Source: Cryptococcus deneoformans JEC21 (lineage: Eukaryota > Basidiomycota > Tremellomycetes > Tremellales > Cryptococcaceae). Taken from it: a stretch of 42,500 nucleotides of DNA. Of the stretch, positions 22,701 through 31,535 are shown in pieces. Within the stretch, counting starts at the first letter, position 1. Every line of letters starts with the position of its first letter. The stretch spans positions 932,221 to 974,720 of the forward strand of contig NC_006692.1 in assembly GCF_000091045.1 (NCBI RefSeq), written 5' to 3'. The notes beneath the pieces are model-generated. The model did not search any database. It saw only the letters and a list, made by a program, of their open reading frames with translations, and was not told where the DNA came from. The translations under genes were made by a program, and so were the position numbers.

Positions 22701-23055
22701 CCCACGTCAGATCCCTTCCCAAGAGATACATCGCCTGCATCTGGCTGAGGCCCATCACACAACCGAGACTGACCCCTCCATTAATGGCAGTTGTGTGGGC
22801 GTAGATTGCGATGCTGGAAGATGCACCATCTCCGGTAGTCGTAAGCGGCCAGGCAATGGCGGTATCACCAGAGTCTGGGCAGATGGGCATCATCGCCGAG
22901 ATGGCGTTGGGTGAAGATAGGGAGGCGATTTGAGCGATAATGACACATACTGAGGTGGATGAAAGGTTAATGGTACCAGAGGATTGGGCGAGAGCTAACG
23001 GAGTAATGAAAATGAGGAAGGCGAGGGAGGTGAAAGTTAGTGAAGCTCGGGCCAT
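19783..23055 (-). CDS. secreted Ser/Thr-rich mucin-like cell-surface protein
   Basis: Two exons, 23055-22622 and 22564-19783, joined by a GC-AG intron; 3216 nt, 1071 aa. The N-terminus (L-A-F-L-I-F-I-T-P-L-A-L-A-Q) is a signal peptide. Residues about 25-150 form an ordered domain with four Cys and G-x-D-L-T-W-D-D-S-A-G-T-L-Y, then Y-A-T-I-T. The remaining ~900 residues are Ser/Thr/Ala-rich with recurring A-V-Q-T-S units and a Q-P-Q-T-S-A tract, so heavy O-mannosylation is expected. The C-terminus is basic (A-R-K-R-K-E-K-A-R-R-A-R), with no hydrophobic GPI-anchor tail visible. Without splicing, an in-frame TAA at 22606-22608 would split the gene. A decayed relative starts at 41307. I do not recognise the N-terminal domain. 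Convergent with HPR1, 168 bp apart. Confidence 0.7.
21750..21868 (-). repeat. 18-bp minisatellite encoding Q-P-Q-T-S-x
   Basis: Six to seven imperfect 18-bp units inside the mucin-like gene encode A-Q-P-E-T-S, A-Q-P-Q-T-S, G-Q-P-Q-T-S, A-Q-P-Q-T-S, D-Q-P-Q-T-S, G-Q-F-Q-S-S and A-Q-P-S. Such in-frame minisatellites commonly vary in copy number between strains in fungal wall proteins. Confidence 0.75.
22565..22621 (-). other. 57-nt GC-AG intron in the mucin-like gene
   Basis: On the minus strand it starts GCAAGT, the consensus form for GC donors, and ends GATCAG, with a CTGAT branch-like site about 18 nt before the end. Removal joins A-C-C-T-G to T-G-G-A and restores the long downstream frame. 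A conventional GTGACC donor four bases later would leave the frame broken with each nearby AG. Confidence 0.6.
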
Positions 23056-23969
23056 TGCGATGTTGTTTCACTTATTTGTTAAAAGAATGTGATGCCACCA
23101 GAGTGGACGGATGAGATACCTATTTCTCTAAGAGACGACTGGAATGGAAGTGTATGAGTGAACAATATGTAGAGTTGGGTAAGGAAACAAGAGAAAAATC
23201 ATAAATGGGTCTGCGAATCACTCACGTTGTCCTCAACTGCACAGCCCATCCTAGGAAATGAAAGATGGAGTAAGGAGAAAGAGGCTATCCAAAGGACAAT
23301 CCAATGACAAAGGAAGAGATTTTTACTACATCTTCCTTGGACTGAAATTCGAAGTAGAAGCTCAAGGTGCGTCAAAGGACATTGTGTCTGCGATGAAGTT
23401 ATTGCCTGAAAGGAATAGCCGATTAGGCCCGTCGACTAAGGTCGGGGGATGGATGGGGATAATTGGAGCATAGTTACAATGTTTTGTTTCTGTGTTGTCC
23501 CTCATGTGGCTCAGACGGCGCTCGCTAGGCCACATCTCCAGCCGGGGAATCCAGTGAGCTGCAACATGTTTCGAAAAAAAGACAAGAGACGTGGCCGGAA
23601 AACACATTGATTTGTCGCTTATTATTGGGGTGGAGGTGGAGGTGTTCCAAACTACCGTGGGAGAAATGTGACACCCGGGAAACCCGGTGGCCGTGCTCGG
23701 AGGCAATAGTAGAGATTTAGTGGATAAGAGTAACATATGAAGTTATTATCCTCGATGACCTCAAGTTCCCACACCCAATATCTCTGCAGATAGTATATAT
23801 TCACTTATCGTGGTCGGTTTTAGGTGCCGTTTGCACTCTCCCAGACGGCCAACTATCCACCCTGAATACCTGTACATCCAACTGGCCCGCTGCAACATAC
23901 GCCGCTCATTGTCGAAATCTAACAACACGACCGTCCTCTGTACTGTCTGCTCGGTACATTACAGGCACA
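23056..23969. other. intergenic; promoter of the mucin-like gene and left part of repeat copy 1
   Basis: The first 600 bp hold only short open frames with no features. From about 23651 the sequence is related to 33748 onward, including the upstream region of the Yippee gene. A TATATATTC element lies near 23795. Confidence 0.45.
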
Positions 23970-24890
23970 ATGGGTCGCACATACAGAATCTATTTGGCAG
24001 GAGAGTCTGTACTGATGTGCAGACATTGCGGGAATCATCTAGCCGTTAGTGAAGGTATCATCTCAAAGGTGGGTAAGACTTTGCATAGTGAAACCGGTGG
24101 CAAACCAGGCACGGTCTTTTTTGCTTCGGCTTCGTTGGGTCTGGCATAGAATACAGGCTTATGCTCCATGTATGGTAGCAATTCACTGGCCAGCATGGTC
24201 GAGCTATCCTAGTCCACACAGTGTAGGTCCTGAAACTGCTTCCCGCCTCCTATCATCCCGCAGTCACTGATCACAACTAGAGTAAACGCATACAGCGGTG
24301 AGGCCGAAGACAGAGAGATGCGCACTGGAAGGCACACGGTGAGAGATATCTACTGCCGGGTGTGCCATACCACTCTTGGCTGGAAATATGTGAGTTCTCG
24401 AACTTACTCTTTCGCTCGTCTTACTTTCATTTTAAATTGCTTGCTTGCGGGTACTGATGGACGATGTCAGGACTTTGCCTTTGAGCATGACCAGAAATAT
24501 AAGGAAGGCAAATACATTCTCGAGCGAGAGATGATCACTGAGAAGCCAGAGCGTCGTGACATTATCAGCGGGAAGCCCCGTATCGAAGAGATACCGATCC
24601 GCGAAATTCTCGCTAGAGTTTAATGCTCCTCAACCTTCTGCCTTTCGGCTTATCAAAGAACTGTCAGTATCTCGAGTTTTTACTTCTCATCACCCTCAAC
24701 CGTAGCCTATCATCCACCGGTTTTGGCGTCGACCTCTATTCGCCTCTGTAACCTTATTCGACGGTGTTGTTGCCACTTCGATTTCCTCATTGTCTTTTAT
24801 GTGTTGATATTTACTATTTCTGACGACCTTTTGCTATGTCCCCTTTCGTATTTCGTTATTCTTATGCCATTAACTGTTATTGACTCGTGA
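23651..24890 (+). repeat. Yippee cassette, copy 1
   Basis: Matches 33748-35025 in the same orientation. Similarity is patchy upstream, near identical from about 23908 (T-T-G-T-C-G-A-A-A-T-C-T-A-A-C) through about 24300, then moderate through exons 2-3 and the 3' flank (both continue with C-T-T-C-T-C-A-T-C-A-C-C-C-T-C-A-A-C-C-G-T). The copies lie about 10.1 kb apart. Confidence 0.85.
23970..24623 (+). CDS. Yippee-family zinc-binding protein, copy 1
   Basis: Three exons: 23970-24068, 24264-24389, 24471-24623; 378 nt, 125 aa. The Yippee fold binds zinc through two C-x2-C pairs; here C-R-H-C in exon 1 and C-R-V-C in exon 2. Other family landmarks are [15 protein letters not shown], and [11 protein letters not shown]. 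Between I-S-K and V-N-A-Y-S-G the usual F-x-G-x-x-G-x-A-Y-L-F segment is missing from this model. Either it is lost or a small exon in the unusually long 195-nt intron 1 was missed. The C-terminus extends about 25 residues beyond the canonical end with two E-I-P/E-I-L motifs. The molecular role of Yippee proteins in fungi is poorly defined. Confidence 0.8.
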
Positions 24891-25844
24891 CTAACCTCAA
24901 GGGATGGGTTTCAAACCGTTGGAGCTATCAATGCTGAACGTCGTCTTTGCGCTGGACAATTTCGTCTGCTTCCCGAATATCTACCGTACCTCTGTATTGT
25001 TCTGGATCAATCCCATCGACACCACCTATAATACCAAGTAACGTTGTGGACGCATATCAAGCTATCCATTGGATTGATCTGTTCCTGTCAGCCGATCATC
25101 CGTGGCTTGTTTTCGAAAATCCGATTTCCTGGCAGATGATCGAGACAGAAGTATGGATATAATGCGGCCCCGTAATATCTGTTCATTAATGCGTTGCCTT
25201 TTGCCACTTCCACCGGGCCCAAACTGCTCCTCATCGATCGTCATTTTAAGTAAAGGAGGCCGGTCAGGGGCAAGGAGCGCGAAGCTGTTGCTTACCATGC
25301 TGATTTGATACTTGACTTTCCCAATTGCAATGGCATCGCTGTCGGGACGAAAATCGATGTCACTCGCTCGGGATGCGAATTCGGCAAGGTCTGCGCAAAT
25401 CATCTCTTTCAGATCCATGCTCATAAGATTCTGAAGAAACATGTTTGTCAGATGCAATGATCCCAAGTACAAGTTGAATAAATAATAGAAGGGAGCCACC
25501 AATTGCTACACCACCATTTAGATGAGTGTTTTGTTGTTTGGCAGAATCCAGAAATTGTTCTCATGGCAAGGGGTAAAATGGCCTATAATGAGATCAGAAA
25601 GAACATTTCCTGAATAGCCCAGCACTCTGATGAAGACTTTGCGCAAAGACAGCAACGAGTGCGTGTTTCTTCTGTAAGAGGTCGGGTCCTTGAGACAGCC
25701 CGGGGCTGTAAATTGCTTCAGATTAATACATTTTAACGGCACGGCAGCATCATTATAAACTATTTACGTTGCCGGTTCAGAACATTGTCAGTGAGCGCTA
25801 GGACCATTGACAATACCGTACAAGAACAGTTCTAACGTTTTACG
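24624..25844. other. no recognised gene; minus-strand open frames of unknown origin
   Basis: The first 270 bp are the 3' flank of repeat copy 1. On the minus strand 25062-25502 is open; it encodes M-D-L-K-E-M-I-C-A-D-L-A-E-F, then D-F-R-P-D-S-D-A-I-A-I-G-K-V-K, a possible intron, and F-G-P-G-G-S-G-K-R-Q-R-I-N-E-Q. This looks like former coding sequence, possibly a gene or transposon fragment, but I cannot assign a family. 25518-25742 is a further short frame without features. Confidence 0.35.
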
Positions 25845-27035
25845 CTATGACCTAACACAAAACTGGTATTTCTCCCCCCGATCCAAATACACCACGCCCC
25901 CACCTAAGCCCTCCTGCTGAACAAGTTTCTGAAAATCCTCCAGCGGACTCGCAAAGACGTCATAATCATCAAAATGGATCGGAATGGTCACATCCGGCTT
26001 TATCAGTCGCATCAACTCAACCCCTTGCTTACCATCCATGGTCACCATCACAGCCAGAGGGGACATCTTTGGCGATGGCACTGTCGTCCCGCCAAGATGA
26101 ATGAGCATCAGATCAATGGGATGATCAGGATAACGTTTGGGAATTTCTTTGAGTTCGTTGACCATCAGTGTATCGCCGGAAATATAGATGCGATAGCCTG
26201 TTTTAAAAGCATCATTATGTTCGTAGCCGAGTTCGACCATCCAACCGTTTGTCGGGGGAATCTGGTTACTTATTAATTGGACACTGGGTAAAGGGGAGGA
26301 TGACATACAGCTGAAACATATTCATTCATCACCTCCATTACACCGGCAACATGCTTCCCAGGCATACCAGTGATTCGGATCTTGGGCTGTTTTTGTACCG
26401 CGTCCTCCTTGACATTGACCATGAGCTCTTGAAACGGCTCCAGGTCATGGACATTTGTGAATGAATCGTCCCCCTTAGATGTCAGTGCCTTTTTGGCGTG
26501 GGCGGTGCTGACAATAGGAAGGTCGCGACGGAGGCTCGCTTCAACTTCTTGATCGAAATGGTCGCTTTATTCATCGTCAGCGGGGTCATTTTGTGAACAG
26601 GTTGGAATGTTTACGCATGGTAATGGGAGAGAAGAACAAGGTCAATCCGGGGGAGGTCGTGTAAATCCACGGATGGGTTGGTTAGACGAGTACTGGAGAC
26701 GCCTGGCCCAAGATGAACGTGATCCCCGGCGTGGAGAAAGTTAGGCTGTGGTAATATAAGTATCCTGTGAATGGTGGCTCCCCAGAGTAGAACTCACGTC
26801 GGTCAAGACTCGAATCCCCCCCCATTCCCTGTGTAATCAGCATCCAGTCGAACAGGTGAAGCACACACACTCACAAAATTGTCGTGGCAGTCCCAACGAA
26901 ATAAACCGAAGCGTTCTCGCCGCCAGCCTTGGACGGATGCTGCTTCTCGTCTTTGGCGACGGGGAGATGCATCGGAGGATTGGCATTGTCTCGCGTGGGA
27001 GGCTTCGTGGTCGCGGGATTGATGGTGATAGACAT
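25845..27035 (-). CDS. metallo-beta-lactamase-fold hydrolase, five exons
   Basis: Exons on the minus strand: 27035-26875, 26828-26798, 26745-26615, 26564-26309, 26261-25845; 996 nt, 331 aa. After a ~45-residue polar N-terminus comes V-Y-F-V-G-T-A-T-T-I-L-E-W-G-G-I-R-V-L-T, then D-P-N-F-L-H-A-G-D-H-V-H-L-G. The metal-binding H-x-H-x-D-H motif is intact as S-H-Y-H-A-D-H-F-D. Further ligand candidates are the G-K-H region, the Asp of I-S-G-D-T-L and the His of P-I-H-F-D-D-Y. The pattern matches the UlaG/ZnD-like branch of the superfamily, so a zinc-dependent hydrolase of a lactone or ester is likely; the substrate is unknown. Exon 2 is only 31 nt and the splice sites of all four introns are regular. 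It is the only intact gene between the two Yippee cassettes. Confidence 0.87.
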
Positions 27036-27640
27036 GTCGTATTTCACGCCAATTACTATTGAATACGGACAGTAGAATAGGTTTTTTGTCAGTGGAGAAG
27101 CAGGACGTTCAAAGCATTACGAGTACTATATACAAGAAACTGCATACATGACGTCAGGTCACCAAGTACTCTGGTGAAAGATCAGCAGCCCTCACCTCTT
27201 CAAAGTAAATGCATATAATAAACCTTATTAAGGAAAGCCTCATATCAAAGAGGTTATCGTCCGTCCATTATAAATTTGCATATACAGTTGAAGGCATCTC
27301 TTCAGTTCTACTATAACGAACTGGAAAAAAAGATGACCGCGAGAAGAAGACCAAGGACCGGACGGAAGATACATGACGTATTGATGGCTTTTCATTCACC
27401 AACATGTTGTTGGCATCCGGTGGAAACTAAAGGTGCAGTGGAGGTTTATTACGTCAGCCATTTGTTGACGTTTCCATCGAGTTAATTAAAATTCAGCCGA
27501 AATCGTCAGTCAAGGAGGCTTTCGTTGTTATGTATTTTCATCTCGATCTTGACTAATAGGCTGGCAGACTGGTTATTTATGGATGCGCAGATGTTGCATA
27601 GGACCCAGTATATTAATCTGATGTGCTACTAAATGCCGCC
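27036..27640. other. no gene recognised
   Basis: Upstream flank of the hydrolase gene. Short open frames only, AT-rich, no domain. Confidence 0.4.
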
Positions 27641-27649
27641 TTGCAATTT

Positions 27650-28110
27650 CTCCAAACTCACACTCAAGACATCTCGCAGCGCCGTTTTGTGATTCCGAAA
27701 GTTCTCTCTTCTATGCCGTTACAGAGTTGGGTATGTGCGAGACTGAATACTTCTTTCTCAGATCGGGGACTATAGTGACCATTTCTGAGCAAAATCACTC
27801 ATCCGTAGCACATCAATCACTTACGTGCCGCCGCTGAATAGAAGCTTGCGAGACCATACTGAGTGGCCCGGTAGGGTGTGAGCAGTTTATCCGGATCCGT
27901 TCTCAAATGCGAAAATCAGCATCGATCGGCCAGGAAATAGCTGTTTGCAGGGAGCTTTGGGAAATTGTACTTGTGAAGAGCCTCAGAGAAAGTATAGGAG
28001 TCGTTTGCACTACCTTGCCAATAAGCAATGATGTAAGTGAGCTTTAGATCAAAATCGCATGCAGCATTTTGGAAGAGGCTTATTAGCTTCTGGCATACCA
28101 TGCCGGTATA
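27650..28110 (-). mobile_element. decayed PIF/Harbinger-type DDE transposase fragment
   Basis: The minus strand encodes A-C-D-F-D-L-K-L-T-Y-I-I-A-Y-W-Q-G-S-A-N-D, then Y-F-L-A-D-R, a TGA, and in the same frame T-P-Y-R-A-T-Q-Y-G-L. Further on, in another frame, come H-T-Q-L-C-N-G-I-E-E-R-T-F-G-I and K-R-R. This order matches the DDE_4 domain: an F-D-x-x-F-T-Y block, G-S-A-H-D, the second D in a x-D-A-G-F position, L-T-P-Y-R, and R-N-x-I-E-R-x-F-G. The internal stop and frame changes indicate a pseudogene; a short intron near 27830 is possible. Confidence 0.7.
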
Positions 28111-28814
28111 ACACTGCCACGAGATCGGTGTCAGCCTTGTTCTGAAACGCCTTTCCCCCCTCCCCGTCGCTCATCGCCTTCCAGTCATCAGATGTAACGG
28201 TACCCCTGTCCTCGGAGAGGCCGGAAAGTACCTGATGTTACTTTGTTTGTTTTAACCACGGTTTAGTCCAGTCGGGGAACTTAGAGGTTCGTAAGCTAGC
28301 GAAGTCTGCGAAGGTTTCGGGAGTGGTCTTCTTGGAAAGGCAGTCAAAGAAGGAAGAAGGATATGAAGGTTGTCTTTCATTTCGTCTATCCGAAGAGCTC
28401 TTTATATATCTTTTCCTTAGTTGTACAGCTAACCAATTTCGCTTCCCCCTCGAGCACCCTTTTCCTCTTCTTTCTTCCGTCTCCGATCCTCTGAGGGCCT
28501 CTTCTGCTCCGCTCACCTCGCTCTTTTTCTCTTCCCCTCTTCTCCCTCTTCTCTCCAGCTAATCTTTACCACCCCAGTTTCTCCCTTCTTTCCGTCTCTC
28601 GTCTTCCTCTTTTCTTCTGTTAATCCTCTTCTCTTCTCCGTTCCTTACATCAGAGCATACTTATGAACGGTGTCATATCAAGAAACTATATGTGGTCAAA
28701 AAATGCTACTTACCGTTTCATCCCGCCCTATCCTTATTTTCTCTCCCCCTCAGGGGGCCTCATACTCTTTCTTCCCTCTCTTTAGGAACTCTAGTGTCAA
28801 AAAGCTGGACGGGG
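28111..28814. other. no gene recognised; long CT-rich tract
   Basis: From about 28430 to 28640 the plus strand is dominated by C and T (repeated CTCTTC, TTCCCC). An antisense frame at 28238-28516 has basic, low-complexity content and no family features. Confidence 0.4.
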
Positions 28815-29010
28815 TTATCTTCCCCTAGTACGCCCAGAGTCGTACTTTGAGGCAGCCTTCGTACGACAATGGGTGAATTTCACATCCGCCGCTAGATGAA
28901 CATCAACAGCACCTGGAGGTAAATCATTCTTCTCCCGAGATCCGAAACAGGCTGGGCACTGGGCGGCACTTGAGGAGAAGAACCCAGGCAGCACAACCAA
29001 TGACGTCAAG
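28815..29010 (-). mobile_element. KDZ-superfamily transposase fragment
   Basis: The minus strand encodes Q-C-P-A-C-F-G-S-R, then P-G-A-V-D-V-H-L-A-A-D-V-K-F-T-H-C-R. The C-P-A-C-F block followed about 15-20 residues later by x-V-x-L-D-G-N-F-x-x-x-R is a hallmark of Kyakuja-Dileera-Zisupton transposases, common in basidiomycetes. Here the D-G-N-F is degenerate (A-D-V-K-F). The frame ends in a stop soon after. Confidence 0.5.
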
Positions 29011-29182
29011 GTGGGCGTATTGGAGGACGAGCATGTAAAAGTTGGTAGGGGGTTATAGAGGTTGCATGTTTGCGTTGTTTAGCTTATTGGGTTGTCGTGT
29101 ATGCTACCCGAATTAAAAACTACTTAAATAACACCTCTAAAGATCATTCAACCTCCACTCCTCGTCGCTAACGCCTCTTCCT

Positions 29183-29392
29183 CTACAAGACAAGCGTCCT
29201 CGCTCTTGCTTTCACCAACTCGACACCAATTCTCTTCTCCATCCTCTCAAATGCACCTGCCGGCATCGCCTCCCTCCAGTCCTTCCATTCGTCCGCCGTG
29301 CTCTTGCTCACCAGTCCACCAGTGGATAGAATGATCGGTTTGAAGACACCACCAGTGACCTTCGGAGCATTCCTTGTGACGACTTGGCCCAC
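29183..29392 (-). mobile_element. reverse-transcriptase-associated C-terminal fragment, probably non-LTR
   Basis: A 69-codon minus frame encodes T-G-G-V-F-K-P-I-I-L-S-T-G-G-L, then A-D-E-W-K-D-W-R-E-A-M. The F-x-P-x-x-L-S-T-G-G block resembles the region after the RT domain in fungal LINE-like elements, from memory. The fragment abuts the copia remnant. Confidence 0.35.
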
Positions 29393-29399
29393 CTTGTCA

Positions 29400-30330
29400 A
29401 GCCAGTTTATGCTCCTTAGGTAGGGGGGGGGGTAGAGGGGACGGAACGGGAAGGGGAGTAGTTCTTGAGGTAGACAACGGTCTGCATAACTTCAGACCAA
29501 AGACTGGAAGGTAGCCGGTTTTCACAAAAAATAGCCACTGTACGTTCAACGATAGTACGATTGGCACGTTCAACGACTTCATTCAGTTGTTAGCTATAGG
29601 TAACAGTTGTCTCGTGGCGAATCCCACGCGTGGCCAGGTACTCAGAAAACGCAGCGTCGACAAACTCTCCACCATTGTCAGATTGCAGAGTGCGAAGTTG
29701 ACGTTACGACCTTCGGGTCAGAGGTTCCAGCGCTCTGGCCTTCGCAGACTACGACCTGAAGGTTTACTCCCTCGGGGACCGAGACGCGAGAAGCACAGTC
29801 ACACCCTGCGCCCCCAACGGCAAGCTGGCTGAATTCTGCCTGGATCGGTGCACAAATTGGCTTGACAAGGTGGGTCTGATAACTGCGTTCGACAAGCGGT
29901 AGCCAGCGCATGAAGCAGGATAATACATCGCTCTTGTGCCTAACGAAATACGCCCAGGTATATCGAGACCAGTCATCCACCAACACCAGCATATATCGAG
30001 TCTGGCCCTCACTCTGGACACCCATGTCACAAAGGTCTGTGTGCACAAGAGCAAGAGGAGAGTCAGCACGGGTATCGCTGGATGGGAAGGGAGGACGGGT
30101 GATTTTCCCTTGGACGCACCCTTGGCAGACGGGAGGCGACGACCCAGCGACAAGGCGACCACTGACACTGAGGTCGGACAGCAAGCGACGAAGAGAGGGA
30201 ACGAGAGATGAGAGAGGCGTCGGTGCCAGATGTCAAGCCAGGCACTCACGACGCTTACCCGGGCAAAGGCGGGAGGCGAGGTTGGGTCAATGAACTCTTC
30301 TTGGGATAGGAAATCCCGGTACACAACAAG
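29400..30330 (-). mobile_element. decayed Ty1/copia polyprotein (pre-integrase and integrase)
   Basis: On the minus strand: W-H-R-R-L-S-H-L-S, then in a second frame V-C-Q-G-C-V-Q-G-K-I-T-R-P-P-F, L-V-H-T-D-L-C-D-M-G, and Y-M-L-V-L-V-D-D-W-S-R-Y-T-W. A third frame encodes L-Q-S-D-N-G-G-E-F, a TAA, N-E-V-V-E-R-A-N-R-T-I and L-P-S-S-L-W-S-E-V. These are the GAG-pre-integrase zinc-binding pattern and the D, D, E positions of copia integrase. Two frameshifts and an internal stop show it is inactive. No RT/RNase H domain of this element or LTRs were seen. Confidence 0.85.
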
Positions 30331-30415
30331 TGCAGCCCAAAATAGACGGCCGGGCTGGATCCACTACGAAAAGTCAGGTTAGACAACTTCTGAATCACAT
30401 AAAAACCACATAGGG

Positions 30416-31136
30416 TTAGCAACCCACTTTCATGGAGTTCCTAGCATATATCACTCCTCCTCGCGCTCGATGGAACCTCCGCAGAGCTCGGGAAAAGGCG
30501 TCGATCCCCATAGGCGATTGCTGCCGCAAGGTATGCAGGAACTGCAATAAAGAGAGTGATATAGCAGTGTTGGGAATGATGGGTGAAGTCGCAACATATT
30601 CAAAGGCCAATAGAGATAATTTCACATCAAAGAATGGCACCCGGCGGTAGCTCCTCCTCTGTTCTCTCTGAGCTGGTAAGTTACGGTACCTATTCACATG
30701 ATGACGCATGTCATTACAGAGGCACACCAGTGGCTCAACTTGCTTCTTCCAATTCACATCCCAACCTTTCTCTTCCAACAGGGAGAAAGACAGGTGTTCT
30801 GATGTCCAAAACGAGCAACTATTACACAACAGTTGTACAGTTGCAATGAAATATATCCAGTCGACACCACAAGGACGGACAGTTCGTAACGAAGGAACAC
30901 ATGCTTGCAGCTGAAGTATCTGTACATGTTGCGTAAGTTGATGCACTATGAAGGCGAGAAACAACAAATCTCACGGTGCCAAAGCAAGCACATATATAGG
31001 CCCCATGCTTCCAAGATTGGTGGAGACGACCCAACGGAATATCCCCGAGCCTTTGTAGACGCTTGAATCGGCAGATCTTGCGCAGCAAGTCCTGTTTTAA
31101 GCCAAGATAGATTGGAAATGGTCCACCGCCCATCAA
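30416..31136 (-). mobile_element. possible N-terminal region of a KDZ element
   Basis: A 183-codon minus frame contains R-N-L-P-A-Q-R-E-Q-R-R-S, then F-F-D-V-K-L-S-L-L-A-F-E-Y-V-A-T-S, S-L-S-L-L-Q-F-L-H-T-L, and F-S-R-A-L-R-R-F-H. The L-P-x-S/T-P-x...F-D...L-L-x-F...A-x-x-x-A-L-x-x-F arrangement resembles the segment following the CxC cysteine cluster of KDZ transposases. A separate frame at 30822-31136 precedes it. The assignment is tentative. Confidence 0.3.
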
Positions 31137-31139
31137 GTC

Positions 31140-31535
31140 TTAGTCCTGGATACTAGATCCGCAAAGGCTATGTCTCAGTGGTTGACATTCGTCGCAGATG
31201 AAAGAGAGCATACCGTTGATGCCAGAGGGGTCTCTGGCTCTAGATAGAGCCATGTATAACTGGCCATGATTAAATATAGGACGAGTGAGGTAGACACCTG
31301 CCACATTCAACGAACGCATCCGTACCGTCCCCTTCCTCACCGTCCATCCCAACCTCGCTGCCAGTTTTGAATCCACAAAAATTGTGGACGCCCCGTATCG
31401 AGCAGAAACTTAGGGGGGAGGCTGGCAAAGGGTCGTCAGTTGGGGCTGGAGCAGAGATGGCAAGAAGAGGATGAAAAAGGGCGTACGTCGAGTCACGGGT
31501 GCCATCATCAGCTGAAGGAATGGTTTGGGCCAATG
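31140..31535 (-). mobile_element. Helitron/PIF1-type helicase C-terminal fragment
   Basis: The minus frame 31140-31376 encodes L-N-V-A-G-V-Y-L-T-R-P-I-F-N-H-G-Q-L-Y-M, followed by A-L-S-R-A-R. The G-Q-L-Y-x-A-L-S-R block is SF1 helicase motif VI as found in Pif1 and Helitron RepHel proteins. An overlapping frame extends upstream to 31533 but not in phase. No Rep domain or Helitron ends were found. Confidence 0.6.

Noticed and set aside
24049..24270. Arg/Trp-rich 73-codon frame in Yippee intron 1
   Set aside because: Copies 1 and 2 differ by single-base indels here that change the frame, so it is unlikely to be translated as such. It matches an intron in both.
28430..28640. CT-rich tract considered as a repeat array
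   Set aside because: No fixed unit length could be found; it is pyrimidine-biased low complexity, not a tandem repeat or CRISPR-like array.
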